The notes under the pieces were generated by a model. The model saw only the letters and a program-made list of their open reading frames with translations. It was not told where the DNA came from and made no database searches. DNA of 64,000 nucleotides from Takifugu bimaculatus (lineage: Eukaryota > Chordata > Actinopteri > Tetraodontiformes > Tetraodontidae). The stretch is taken from positions 186,001 to 250,000 of the forward strand of contig CP034991.1 in assembly GCA_004026145.2 (NCBI GenBank), written 5' to 3'. Of the stretch, positions 50,721-62,362 are shown piece by piece; the stretch's first letter is position 1; each line of letters begins with the position of its first letter. A program made the position numbers and the translations under genes.

Positions 50721-52670
50721 TGCATGTGTATGTGCCCTTATACACTAGAGAACCCAGTAATATTGTTTTCGAGCCCGGCGAATGGGACGGAGCTAACACC
50801 TGAATGAACCTGTCACTGTAGACACATTGCTTTTTCAGCTCCAGTGATTACACCACTTTTTTTTCTGAGTGCTTCTTTGTACATGTGTGAGCGCGCAGCA
50901 GCGAGCACGTGTGTGTTGCTTGCGCACCGCCCGTGTGCACGTGTCTGTTAATGGTTGAGAGACAGAAACCGAGAGCAAGAGTGACAGAGCGTCGTGTTTG
51001 TGTGTCTCAAACTTCACTATTTCTGGTTTCTCCTTGAAAAGTTGTAAAATGGGGCTGCTGTGGTGTCCTTTGAGGTTCAGCAAGTCACACACGCCGATAG
51101 GCACATTTAGGCCATGTTCACCTGGTCGAAATATCCGAAAAACCAAATTTGTCTTATATCCTAAACATGTCTCGAACGCAGATTCAAGGTGCTTCTTTTT
51201 TTTCTTTTTTTTAAAAGAAAGTAATTAAAGCCATTGTTCCAGAATGATGACCAATAAAGAGTGAATTCAGACCTATAGAATATCTAATTTTATATCAGGT
51301 CCTTGTAATTATTATGAAAGACGCTACACTGTCAGGGGCTAACAGGTAGCCTAGACGACAGTAACAGAGTAACATATATATTCCAAAACACTGCAGGGTT
51401 TAAATGAAATTCAGGACTAAATGGTTTCAACTAACGGCTCATTCATTTCCTGTCATCTGTGCACTTTAACGAGGTGTCACTTAATCATTTTTGTTGAGCA
51501 ATTTCCAAAAGTCTTTACATTACTGACCATTGTGGACCCAGTACAGTCAGACAGAGCCTACTGGCCTCAACGTAAAGTTGCCTGTGTCCACCTCTGCAGA
51601 AGCCCCTCCTCCCCCCGTCATTCGGAATTTTCCGCCGTCACAACCGTTTCATTACATTTATCAGCACGAGTCTCTCTGGATTTCTCGCCTTCTTCCGTTC
51701 CGAACAGGCCTGGGGAGTATTTATTTTTCCGCAATCAAGAATTGATTTTTTCCCCCCCACTTTTTGTCCTGTACCATTACGAAGAAATTGCTTCTATTCT
51801 TCAACTGCAACCAGCAGCAGCTGGCACGTGCAAGGAATGCTACAACCCTGTTATCCTTTTTTTTTCTCCTTTGATCTGCGTTTTTGCTCTTTGATCTGCG
51901 AGCGGCCGATTCCAAATGCATATGCAGTGAGGGGTTCACCTGCCATTTCGTCTGTTAAATGTTTGAAGCTGTTTCTAATTAAAACCTTATAATTTCAGGC
52001 GTCTGGCTGAGCTAACAGGTGTAGCAATTCACAAGCTAACTCTTGACGGAACAGAGCAGACAAATTGAAGCAGAGATGGTTGTAAGAGCGTGTTCTTGGA
52101 GGTAATTCCTGAACCCATTTCATGTTGTGAAAGATTTCACTGTGGTGTTTGCTGAACAATTTGTGTAAAATTCCTCCCAGGTGGCCTCTTATGTTGTGAT
52201 GTAAGAACTATTTATCTTGCTTTGTGAGGACCAAAAACACCATTTCACTTTGAACCCTGATCATTCCAAACACGCTCTCGACCCAGAAAAATGTCACCAA
52301 TAGAGACCATGAGCCTGGAAAAAAAGGTGCGCAGAATTTCTGTAACGACACATGGGGATGTGATTCATGGCAGCAGCTGTATCGAGACGTCTGACAGGCT
52401 TAGGGGCAAAGACGGCAGTCGTCAAGATGTCAAAATGACAGATGGATTTCTTTATTTAGAGATGAGATCAGCGGGTCCGAGGTGACGGGAAACAGTTTTC
52501 CAGGTAGACCGGTTCTCGCTGCTCGTTCTCACAGCGCAGATGTGAGGAGCTTAACGACTAATGAGTGTGTTCCTGACAGGCTGAACTTTAGTACTGATGG
52601 ACCCCTGATGTCAGGTCTGGGCTGTATTTTATAATTTAAATATTCTGGATACTTTTCTCCATCTTCACAG

Positions 52671-52866
52671 CCTGGAAAGACCGTCCTATGAGGTGATGCA
52701 GCTGGAGTTTGAAGTGGACAACGTGATCAACCTGGTGCCCACCCAGACCCTGCACTGGAACGTGGAGTACCCAGCTGGCCCGCAGACACCTTCCAGACAA
52801 ACGGAGAAGGTCTCCCACCTCTACATCAGCAACGCCGACATACAGGGAATCGTCCCTCTGGCCGAG
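52671..52866 (+). CDS. TMEM132-family exon, central ectodomain part 3 (196 bp)
   Basis: The first base completes the glycine split at the previous exon, and 65 codons follow to a phase-0 donor GAG/GTAAGG. The acceptor is TTCACAG. The peptide reads YEVMQLEFEVDN, then TQTLHWNVEYP, a variable loop, VSHLYISNADIQ and GIVPLAE. This matches the TMEM132 middle-domain pattern (EVMQ-(I/L)-x-(F/V)-E-(V/I), TQ-x2-(T/H)W-x-VEYP, (I/V)-x-(I/V)S-x-(K/A)D-(L/I)-x-(A/G)-(I/V)VPLA) closely. The next family block, about EI-x-NTA and LTG, is not found before 64000, so the next exon lies downstream. Confidence 0.9.
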
Positions 52867-54149
52867 GTAAGGGGGAACATGATGATCAGTACAAATCCCG
52901 ACATCGATGGGAAGGTTAATCACCCTGGCAGATGAAAAGCTGCTGCCATAAACCCTTGTTTTTCTCCGTGCTTTCCTCCTCGTGCTAACCTTCTCCTTGA
53001 CACCCACGCTGCCCTATCCCAATCAAAGATATAAAGGTCACCTCGTTTACCCCCCTCTGTGGCGACAGGCCTCCTGGACACAAACACACAGCAGGTTTTA
53101 TTCCCAGAACTCCTCAAAATGACAAGCAGCATCTAAAATAGGGCAGCGGGAGTTACCCACAGTGCCGGCAGACACGCACACCTGTTCACACACCGCGCTC
53201 GTCGCTCTGCATGCAAATGTAAAACTCAAAATGCACCTTCAGATCATTAAAGGAGCTGAATATGGCTTTCTTCTGCAGTACTTGTCGGACAAGGACACAT
53301 AATCATCTACCGCCACTAACTGAGCCGGACTGCAGGTTACAAATGTTCCGCTTGTTACCAGAACAAGGTTTAGTGTCATTTAAAAATGCAAATCTTCTCC
53401 AAGCTTACAGATTCAGCAATTAAAAGCTAGAGAAGGATGAGGGCAAAACAAAGCAAATGTGTCCCTCTTTCATGCAACACATTCTTCAAATGTGTTCTTC
53501 CTTCATTAACAAACGGGGAAATGTGATAGCTAGCATGTGATACCAAGGCTAATTTCCTAAAATGTAATTAAAACATGGAATAATTTATAAATTAGACTCA
53601 GGCAGCCAAAGGGAACCAGTAAGGAGCAGTAAAAAGTGTAAATGGTTCAAAAGCTTAAAAAAAAACCCTGATAATAATTACATGAAATTTTCCCTCATGT
53701 CTGTGTAGTCTTAGTTGATGGAAAAGCCTGCTATAAAAGCCTGCTTACCACTATGACATTTCTAATCGTCTAAAATAGCACATCGCGTCATACATCCACA
53801 GATCAAAACGGACACATCTGAGAGGAGACATCTCTGCTCTGGCATCAGCCAAGAACCTGGGGCTGAAAGTGAGGAGAGGGATGCTTTTCAAAATAATCTC
53901 AGTTCCATTACCACTGAGGTAATGCTAATCTGCCCTGATAGCCCTCCTTCAAACAGCAAAGCCCGAGTGGGAAAAAAAACCCAATTTTGTTCAGAGCGTC
54001 TGCAAACCCACGCTCTTTCGCACACTGGGAAAAGCAAGCGTGAAAACATCATTTCAAATAGCAGTGCTGCTGGGATTTTACCAGCCCTTTACAGAGGTCA
54101 TCGTGAATGAAGCTCAGAAATAAATGCTTAGCACATGGCTTCTCCTTTT

Positions 54150-54173
54150 AAAAAAAAAAAAAAAAAAAAAAAA
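54150..54173 (+). repeat. Poly-A run
   Basis: Twenty-four consecutive A. It may be the tail of an old retroposed sequence, but no target duplication was found. Confidence 0.95.
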
Positions 54174-54734
54174 GTTCATTTTATTTTTATTTCCATCAAT
54201 CAAAATCCCCTTTTAACCATAGTGCTGATTTATTGGTGAAAGCTGAGGAAGCACCATGTTGGTACACAGATGGACACTTCATTACACTGACCTTCGTTTC
54301 TAAGAATAAACGCCAGGGTCATGAGGGATTTTGGTAAATCAAAGCATGAAAGAACACGTGATGCTCACCTTGTGGGGGGCCAGCACATACGATGTCATCT
54401 GGTTAGGATGTTTGCAAAATGGGCCTGAAAAGATGGATTTTCATGTGACCTGCATCCCAGATCAAGAGCTACTTTCACACTCATGCATCATTAATCTCAT
54501 GGTGGACACTGAGGCGCCCGTACTCGTCATGGACAACTACTCTAATCTTACTGGAACTAGAAGCAACCTTTTCTTGGCATGTTCACAAGTAATAGCAATT
54601 ACTTTATGGGTCGGCCATGTTTGTTACAATCAGAATTCTTTCCAGGAACTTGATAATAATGTTAATAATAATGTGTCAGGGAAAGCCTCCCTGATAAGAG
54701 GAGGAAAAAGAACTGGGTTCATATGTTCATTAGT

Positions 54735-55035
54735 CACTGTTATTATCCTGACTATACCATGATTACCCTGACTATACCAGTTATTATCATGAAGATACCA
54801 GTTATTATCCTGAATATACCATGATTACCCTGACTATACCAGTTATTATCGTGAAGATACCAATTATTATCCTAAAGATACCAGTTATTATCATGAAGAT
54901 ACCAGTTATTATTCTGAAGATACCAATTATTATCCTGAAGATACCAATTATTATCCTGCAAATAAGTTATTGTCCTGAAGAAAACATTTATTATCCTGAA
55001 GATTCCAGTTATTATCCCAAAGATAACTTTTATTA
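54735..55035 (+). repeat. 21-bp minisatellite
   Basis: About 14 diverged copies of a 21-bp unit, typically TTATTATCCTGAAGATACCA plus one base, run to about 55035. Because 21 is a multiple of three and the unit lacks a stop in one frame, it creates an open frame with a seven-residue repeat like IIILKIP (54821-55132). This is a by-product, not evidence of a gene. Confidence 0.88.
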
Positions 55036-57324
55036 TTCACCATACCGAATAAACAGATTTAAAACTTGTAGCCAGTGGAGCCAGATGTCGATGCACATGT
55101 ATAGCAGAGAAATGAACAACCTGGATACTTAAATTCAGCATTGTGTAATGAAAATCCCTACATATGCATACATATATGCAGATAAACATACATATGTTGG
55201 AGTAATGAACTCATGAATACTCATGTGACCTCAGACTTTTGACTATCTGACAACAGTAACATTGATAATTCATCTCAATAACGAGGTGATGCATTGGAAC
55301 AGCTTGACTTTTTCCTGCCATTTAATTGTTAATGATGACACACTTTCTTATAAAATTCCACCTCTCTCATCTACTAAAGATCTTTCATCAAGAAGGTGAA
55401 GGTGTACATCAGCATAATAGTTTCTATACAACAGAGAAACCGTATATTTGCACACTTCCACCTGTTCCTTGCACCTATACTTTGAGTAAAAGCATGAAAA
55501 TGGCCTCTAATCAAGATCATTTGGGCCTTTGATTTGTTTACCTGGATTGCTGCCCAGTCGTCATCGTTGTTGTTTGTATTTTTATGGTGTCTGGTCCTGA
55601 GAGCTTCCTCTGCTTGACTGAGATGAAAGCCCAAATGTGTCCTGAGATGGAAAATGGAGGAATGACATTATCAAAGCAAGCTGAAAGTAGGAGCTTTCAC
55701 AACATTACCCAACCCCCAGTAACAATCCTGTATGTGATGATTGGAATAAACGCCCGGTAAAACCACCCCGCGTAGTGGGATGTAGGATCTTTGTGCGTTT
55801 TTGCATTTTAGAACCGTGAAAGTGAAGCCTCTGTGCTGGTGTGTGTTCCACTGTTTGAACTGTTTGTGTGATTCCGCTCCACCTCAGCCATCACCGAGCA
55901 TCTCCTAAACCAAAAGACGGCTTAACAGCAGAGCGGTGGTAATGCCATGTCTCCTCTCTTCACAAGGTAACAATGCAAAGAGGAATATCGCCTGTCATTA
56001 TCAGAACCTCGCTGACATTTTCCTCCTAATTCCAAGTATCCATTTAGGGCCCGGGGAAGAAAGAGGCCCTCTTCAGGAAACGAGGGATTATTAAGAGTAA
56101 TTTCTCTCCTGCGGAGACTGAAAAATTGGTTTCATCTTTTTTTTGAGAGGTGAGGAAGGGAGGGAGAGGAGGGGGGAGGAAGAGGAGGGGAAGGAGAGGA
56201 AGGGCCAAAAAAAGAGCATGAGACAGAAACGGAGTGGCTGTACCACTCACGTTTCCAAACACTCGAGCAAAAATGTGAGAAAATAGGAAGACGGATTACT
56301 TTTTAGCCACGATTAGACATGAAACGATGACCTGGACTGATAATAGACGCAGGCTCAGGTTTGACCTGGTCGCACATGCAGCTTCCAGTCAAACCAGCCG
56401 TGTATTTGTGGAACAGTCAAAAGAAATATTCTTCATGGGGATGTATAACTCAACCTGGTTGTCAGGGGTTTCATACCTGCGCTAGCAGCAACCAGTGGAC
56501 AAAAACATTAGCTGGAATAAAAACGGAGGCCTGGGACAAGCCTGCTAATTTCAGTGGGTGATAACTTTGATCAGGGAGGCCGGAAAATACTTTTTCCTCT
56601 ATTGAGCTGTTCCACATGATGGCAGCCCTGTTCCTGATCTGTGGCAGTAGCTCGGGAGAACATGTTGAAATCAAGGCAGATTTCAATCCCGTTGAACGTG
56701 CCTGCTTTCATTTCTTCACCAGTTCCATCCAGCATGCCCTCGTTTCCAAACGCCGCCTCCTCATGCCAGCTGAGATTTACAGTTGGGGATGATTGTAAAT
56801 ATGAATGAAAGCGACTTTTCTGTCATTAGTCTTTCATAGCTCCAGAAAAGGTTACTACGACACTGGTGAAAGCTTATCTTTTTTATAATTACTCTACTTG
56901 CAGTGTGTGTATATGTGAGAGAAAGAGTGTTTATTTATTTGGGTCACTACGATCTCGTGTCCTTGGCTCCGAGTTTATTTCCATAGTAATTTTTCGTGTT
57001 TATAGTTGAACAAGAGCAACCAAAATGTTCCCTGATGAAAGTGTCAGAATTACAGTGATTGCTTTTAAGCTGGAGTGAGGTGATCTCATCATTGTAGGTA
57101 GAGGATGTTTGACTTCAGCTCTAAAGTGAGGTGCGTGGAGTCACTCACAGTGTGTGTATTTAAAACAAATCCCACATGAAGCCCTCTAAAATCATAGAAC
57201 CAAACTCCAGGATGGTGAGGAGAGAACCCAGGGGAATTGAGCTGTTCTTCAACCAGTTTCTCACCTGTTAATCAAACAGTAAATGAGAAGAAGAAATGAG
57301 GTCAGACTTGGTCTAAGAGAATGG

Positions 57325-57339
57325 CCACTAGGGAGCAGC
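57325..57339 (+). promoter_or_regulatory. CTCF-like motif, weaker
   Basis: CCACTAGGGAGCAGC matches the CTCF core at 14 of 15 positions (A for G at position 10). It is in intron 3. Confidence 0.38.
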
Positions 57340-57676
57340 ACAAAGAAATAGCAATACGGTGCTAATACCTACAATTTAATAGGTGGGCACAGGGATTCTT
57401 TCTATAAATAAATATATTGATTGGTTGATTAATTGATAAAACGGAAGCATAACAGAGGACTAACAAAGGCAACATGATGGTGGGGGCTGCAGAGGTACAG
57501 AGAGAGATGGAGGAGATGCCTGGTGGAGGAGCAGAGCTCCATGTAATAGTCCCCTGAAAGTTCTGGAGCAGCAGCCGAGAAATGGAGAGAGAGGAGGGAG
57601 CAGAGAGCAGGGCAGTTCTAATGCAATTAGGACTCTGGAAATTGAAAGTACAATTCTCCCTGGGATCTTTGTAGAA

Positions 57677-57692
57677 GTGTGTGTGTGTGTGT

Positions 57693-57756
<64 letters not shown>
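57677..57756. repeat. (GT)n microsatellite
   Basis: This GT tract of 80 bp has one CT interruption. Confidence 0.97.
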
Positions 57757-57757
<1 letters not shown>

Positions 57758-57836
57758 CTGTTAGCTTTCATATCCAGCAAACTCCTCCCCTGCCCCTCTC
57801 TCGTCTTCCTCTTTTCCTCCACTTTTCCTCACGAGC

Positions 57837-57865
57837 TTCCTTCCTTCCTTCCTTCCTTCCTTCCC
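57837..57865. repeat. (TTCC)n microsatellite
   Basis: About seven tandem TTCC units follow a pyrimidine-rich stretch. Confidence 0.93.
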
Positions 57866-58764
57866 TGATTCCCTCCATCCTTCAGCTCCTCGGTCCATTT
57901 TCCTCCATCCTTACATGATGATTTTATTTGCTTTTAAAGTGGCGAGAAAAAAAAGGATCAAAATGTCAGCTCCTTTTTATAAATTCACATTTAATATCTG
58001 ACATTTTATTGATGTTCTTCCTTTTTAAATTGCCCTCACCGTCAAAGTTAAGTGCAGCAACATATTTTAACAAGGCAATTAAACACGGTTTCCTCTGTGA
58101 TATTTTACACTGTAATAATAACACAATAATAGCGTTTTTTTCCTCATCAAAGGCCAATTATTCATCAACTGTGGTCTGCTTGATCATTATTTTGCATGAA
58201 GTTTTGCACGCGGCTGCAGCTGGGAGGCAGCTGACACAGGCGAAATCCACCCACCAGCCACGTATTCATCACCTTGATGTTATCAATTGGATGCGTTTCA
58301 TCACACGGTTGCGTGGTTGAATTAGTCACATGAAGATCTGAAGTACATTAAAAAAAGCAAAAAAAGGTCCTCCGCGGCTGCTCTCAGCTCTCATCTGTCC
58401 ACTCCCACGCATGCGGTGTTGCACCGGGGTCTTGCAATTACACCCGGCACCGCCTGACATCGCCCGGCGTGCAGCAGCACAACATGGCGTAGGAGCAAAA
58501 TACAGTTCTGAGCACGACACAATAATAACACCAATGCTTTTTGATGACATGTGTTATTAAGTCTTGACATTTTCAATCAAATGACCTTCTGTATCTGCTG
58601 CTATAATAAGTTTGTCCGCCACACACAAAAATACAGATATAAATAAATAAATACAACACAATCTGGGTCTGAAGTTATGTCCTCATGAAAACAGAGGCAT
58701 ATTTGGTTAGATACCTGTCAGATGTTAAAATAAACTAATCATAGGCAGAGCTTTTTGCTAATAA

Positions 58765-58766
<2 letters not shown>

Positions 58767-58831
<65 letters not shown>

Positions 58832-58930
58832 TGTTCAGTAGCCAAATGAATAAACTGACACTCCTCAGGCTTAATAGCTGGCTGTAATTAACATTGTCAT
58901 AGCGATAATAGCCATTTATCCCTGACATAT

Positions 58931-58962
<32 letters not shown>

Positions 58963-58979
58963 CTCTCTCTCTCTCTCTC
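58767..58979. repeat. (CA)n, second (CA)n and (CT)n cluster
   Basis: A CA tract (58767-58828) is followed by a short GTGTG, unique sequence, a second CA tract (58931-58959) and a CT tract (to 58979). Confidence 0.95.
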
Positions 58980-60050
58980 CAAAAGCTCTATCTTGTCGAG
59001 GCAGCTCACCAGGCTGTCTCATCGCTCACCCACCAAACCCTTTTCTCCCCAGATCCTTTGTTTCCTGGGTCATTCCCCTTATGTCCCTCCCTGAGATTCA
59101 AGAATGTGGTTGACCTTTAACCCTAAATCAGTCAAGCAGTTCATCACAGGAAGTAGCACAGCATGTTTCCAGAAGATGAGGTGCTCACATGTTCACACTC
59201 AGTGTATATCACAGTCACAGTGGGGAGAGCTGGCACTAATTACCACTGCTGATGTCCTCATAAGTGATACAAGTCCATTCCTGACCTTCCTGACTTCCAT
59301 CTCTTGTCTCGAGGACGACAACAACAACGAAACAGAGAAGATGCCCTTGTTTTTGTTCAACTACGCAGAGCTGCTGCGCTCCCCGGCTAATCAATGCACG
59401 TTTATTGTTAAATGCTTAACGCAGCCTTGTCGAGCTGAGGAACGGAGCAAAGCTTGATGTTTTCCACCGAAGCTCCTGATTTTCTACCACGCAGACCTTC
59501 TCACACGCTGCTCTCAGGGAAATGTTCACAGTATCGATGGGGTAGTGGCAACACAACAGTTTGCACGTTAGAGATCCGGTCTGTAATTATTTTAGTGAAC
59601 GGTATTGACCTCCGCGGCGCTGTGCAGACACTCAGCAGCATCACAGCGTCTAGAGAAGCATTTATTTCAATTAAGCTGAATGTGAAAAAACAGACATTTC
59701 CAGGGGAAGAACCAAGCTGCAGTTTTAATGTGGGGCTTGTTTACTTTAAAATAAGTTTGACACTAACTAATAAACACTCATTTAAAATAGATTAAAGAGA
59801 CTGTCAGTCATTTAATAACAAAAACTGAAACAATGTCCTCACAATGATACAATCATCTGTGCTAAGGAGGTTTCAAATTACAAAAAATTTTGTTTTTGAT
59901 CAGGCAGCAGATTTTTTTCTATTTCCATTATGGTTGAGTACAAAACTATCGGAATATAATCATTTAGACTTAAAAAGGACCTATTTCCCAACAGTATTTA
60001 ATTTTGGTTATAAGTCCTGTTATAATATTAGGCTGTGTGCTGTTATACCG

Positions 60051-60087
60051 TGTGTGTGTGTGTATGTGTGTGTGTGTGTGTGTGTGT
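60051..60087. repeat. (TG)n microsatellite
   Basis: This TG tract has one TATG interruption near 60062. Confidence 0.93.
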
Positions 60088-60321
60088 AAATATTTGGACT
60101 CCTTACAGGCACATGTGCACTCCACAAAGACAGTTAAACCTGACACACCATCGTACACAAATGCAAATACACGCATGAGCGAGTGTGCACACGCACGCAC
60201 ACATACACACACCCTGAAGCGCGCACATGCACACAAAGAGTGCGCCACACTTGATGTGTTTAATGGGTCTGTAGTAAATTGTGGCTAAGTGCCTTCAACC
60301 AATTTCCCTTTCACAGCTGAG

Positions 60322-60322
<1 letters not shown>

Positions 60323-60374
<52 letters not shown>
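60323..60374. repeat. (CA)n microsatellite
   Basis: This is a perfect CA tract of about 52 bp. Confidence 0.96.
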
Positions 60375-60376
<2 letters not shown>

Positions 60377-61472
60377 GACAGATGAACAGTTTAAAACTCA
60401 GGAATGTATTAAACTGAAAATAAAACACAAGGTGTTGGCGCTTATTTACATATGCATGTAGTCATAAACCTGCAGCATATGTGCTTCTGTCTCGTTTCTT
60501 TCTGCTGGAGTGTCGTCCTTAAACCCGTTAGTGCTCTTTTAGTGCAGCTGTGGATTTATACCCGGAGCATAATGCATCCCTCTCTCACGGGCGGCAGAGG
60601 CAGAGGTGGCTGCTGGTAACAGTTTCTCTGGATCCGACGCTGCTCGTCTCCGGGTGTTGACGATGCAGCTGATTTAAATATTTTGACATCTGGCAGACGT
60701 TTTCATTCGTGCGCCGACGCCCCGATGAGGGAAATTAGCAGTAAATTAGCCCATGCAGAAGATGACGCGGCTTGGCGGAACCGAGTGGGTCTTTTCAGAC
60801 GTGAAATGACGGCGTTGGAGCGGTGACGCGGCGAACACGTGACTTACTGGCTTCCGTGCCTCATTAATGGGCCGCGTTAAACGACACATGCACGCACAGC
60901 TGACCCGGAACTCGTGTTCTGGTCATTTTAGATTTTTTTTATGCACTGCAGACAAAAATAGTTTAAGCCTGAAATGGTCGACAAAATGTGATGACATAAT
61001 CGTAGAAAGGAAAGAGCTTTTGTGTCATTTAGATAGTGGCTAATTAGCATTGATAAATTAAGTGGCTTTGATGCATTTTAGCATCAATTAGCGCCGTTGG
61101 CGGGGTGTCTCTCTCTTTGACTTACATAGGATGTTGTTCTGTGTTGTCAGGAGGGCCAAATTACCCGATCCCTGCCGTCCTCAACGCTCTGGAACTCAGT
61201 AGCATTCTTCCCACCCAATAAACAGTTACGCTTTTGTCCGGAATGTGTTAATGTAACATTCTGCTCCAAGGAAGCCGCTGAGTTATTTTGCTCAAGGCCG
61301 AGATGTTTGTGTGTCCAGACCTGTGATTAAAGGGTCGCGGTCGGAGCAAAGGAGGACTTGTGGTGGATTTTCCAGGCGGGTTTCAGGGCAGGAAGTGAAC
61401 GAGTGCGCTGACAAAACAGGAAACGTAGAGAAGTGAGCAGTAAAGCTCTGATTGTGTTTCATGCAGCATGTT

Positions 61473-62362
61473 GGCTGTTTCCGAAACCACACACTCGTTC
61501 CCTAGTCACTACTCACGACATGGGGGACATGGATTGAGTGGACTACGTAGCGCACTCAATTTAAAGTTAGTATTCGGACAACGGCGTCATTTACGGCGCA
61601 CGTAAAGTGACGTCATGGTGTCGCCGGGAAAAGTGGCCAGGTCCATTTAATTATCTTAACCCATCAGAAATACATTCAGTGGTCATTTTATGAAAATGCA
61701 ATATTTTACCTGATAATTAACTTTATGTAATAAAATAAAATATTCATGTCAATAATAATACAATAATAATTATTACCTAAAAATAATTAGTGTCCCTTGA
61801 CATTTTCAAGCCAAGACTTGATGGCACATTCTCAAGTCATATTCTGCTGTAGTGAAAACATTTAATAAACCAATTTTTCATCAAAAAATTATCCAGAGCT
61901 ACTTTTCATCTTTGTAAATATTCTTTTACTGAGATTCTGTCGCCTGGTGAGGAACAGACGATTCCGAAGAACAATTTTAAATGAGGGCCGGGGGGATCAG
62001 TGAAGATTGATTGATTTTCTTTTTTTTTTACACATTTATGTTGTAATATTTTAAGATGATCATATTGGACCAGTACTGAAAAAAAAATTCATATATCAAA
62101 CCGAACAGTAGAAATTACGATTAAAAAAAAATTGTATCCAATCAGCGTGATACCGTCACGTGATACCGTAAAGGCTGATGGGATACATTTTCTGAGTTAG
62201 GGCGCTCGCCCGTCCACTACTTTTCGCAGTGCATTGTGGGATACATTGAGTGCACTACATAGGGTACAGCGATGCTCACTAACATTTCGGACACTATTTC
62301 AAAATGGCGTCCACACTATTGAGTGCACTATGTAGGATATAGTGGTTTTTTCGGAAACAGCC
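61473..62362. mobile_element. 890-bp MITE with GGCTGTTTCCGAAA terminal repeats
   Basis: The left end is GGCTGTTTCCGAAACCAC and the right end is the inverse complement of GGCTGTTTCCGAAAAAACCA. Subterminal blocks with GTGCACTCAAT and CTACATAG-type sequence recur in both arms (near 61540-61562 and 62240-62340). The flanks both read GTT (61470-61472 and 62363-62365), a possible 3-bp target duplication as in PIF/Harbinger elements, but short enough to be chance. The centre is AT-rich with no transposase. The superfamily is uncertain. Confidence 0.78.

Larger units (their letters stand above)
47469..52670 (+). other. Intron 2, last part
   Basis: This is microsatellite-dense intron (47580-47632, 48704-48742, 48827-48878, 49438-49479, 49831-49878, 49971-50031, 50697-50720). 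The open frame 51421-51894 plus shows no domain. The intron closes at CATCTTCACAG (52670). No other exon was recognised. Confidence 0.6.
52867..61472 (+). other. Intron 3, first part
   Basis: It starts with donor GTAAGG. It carries a poly-A run (54150-54173), the 21-bp minisatellite, CA/GT tracts (57677-57756, 58767-58828, 58931-58979, 60051-60087, 60323-60374) and a TTCC repeat (57837-57865). Open frames at 59104-59457 and 59454-59795 show no family signal. No exon was found. Confidence 0.55.

Noticed and set aside
51421..51894. 157-codon open frame shortly before exon 3
   Set aside because: No TMEM132 or other family pattern, and it ends about 780 bp before the exon without a donor that preserves the gene's phase.
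54735..55035. CRISPR-like array
   Set aside because: The repeats are contiguous without unique spacers, in a vertebrate-type genome. It is a minisatellite.
59104..59795. Two adjoining open frames as a possible next TMEM132 exon
   Set aside because: They lack the expected family block after the VPLA motif and lie in a different sequence context without matching phase.
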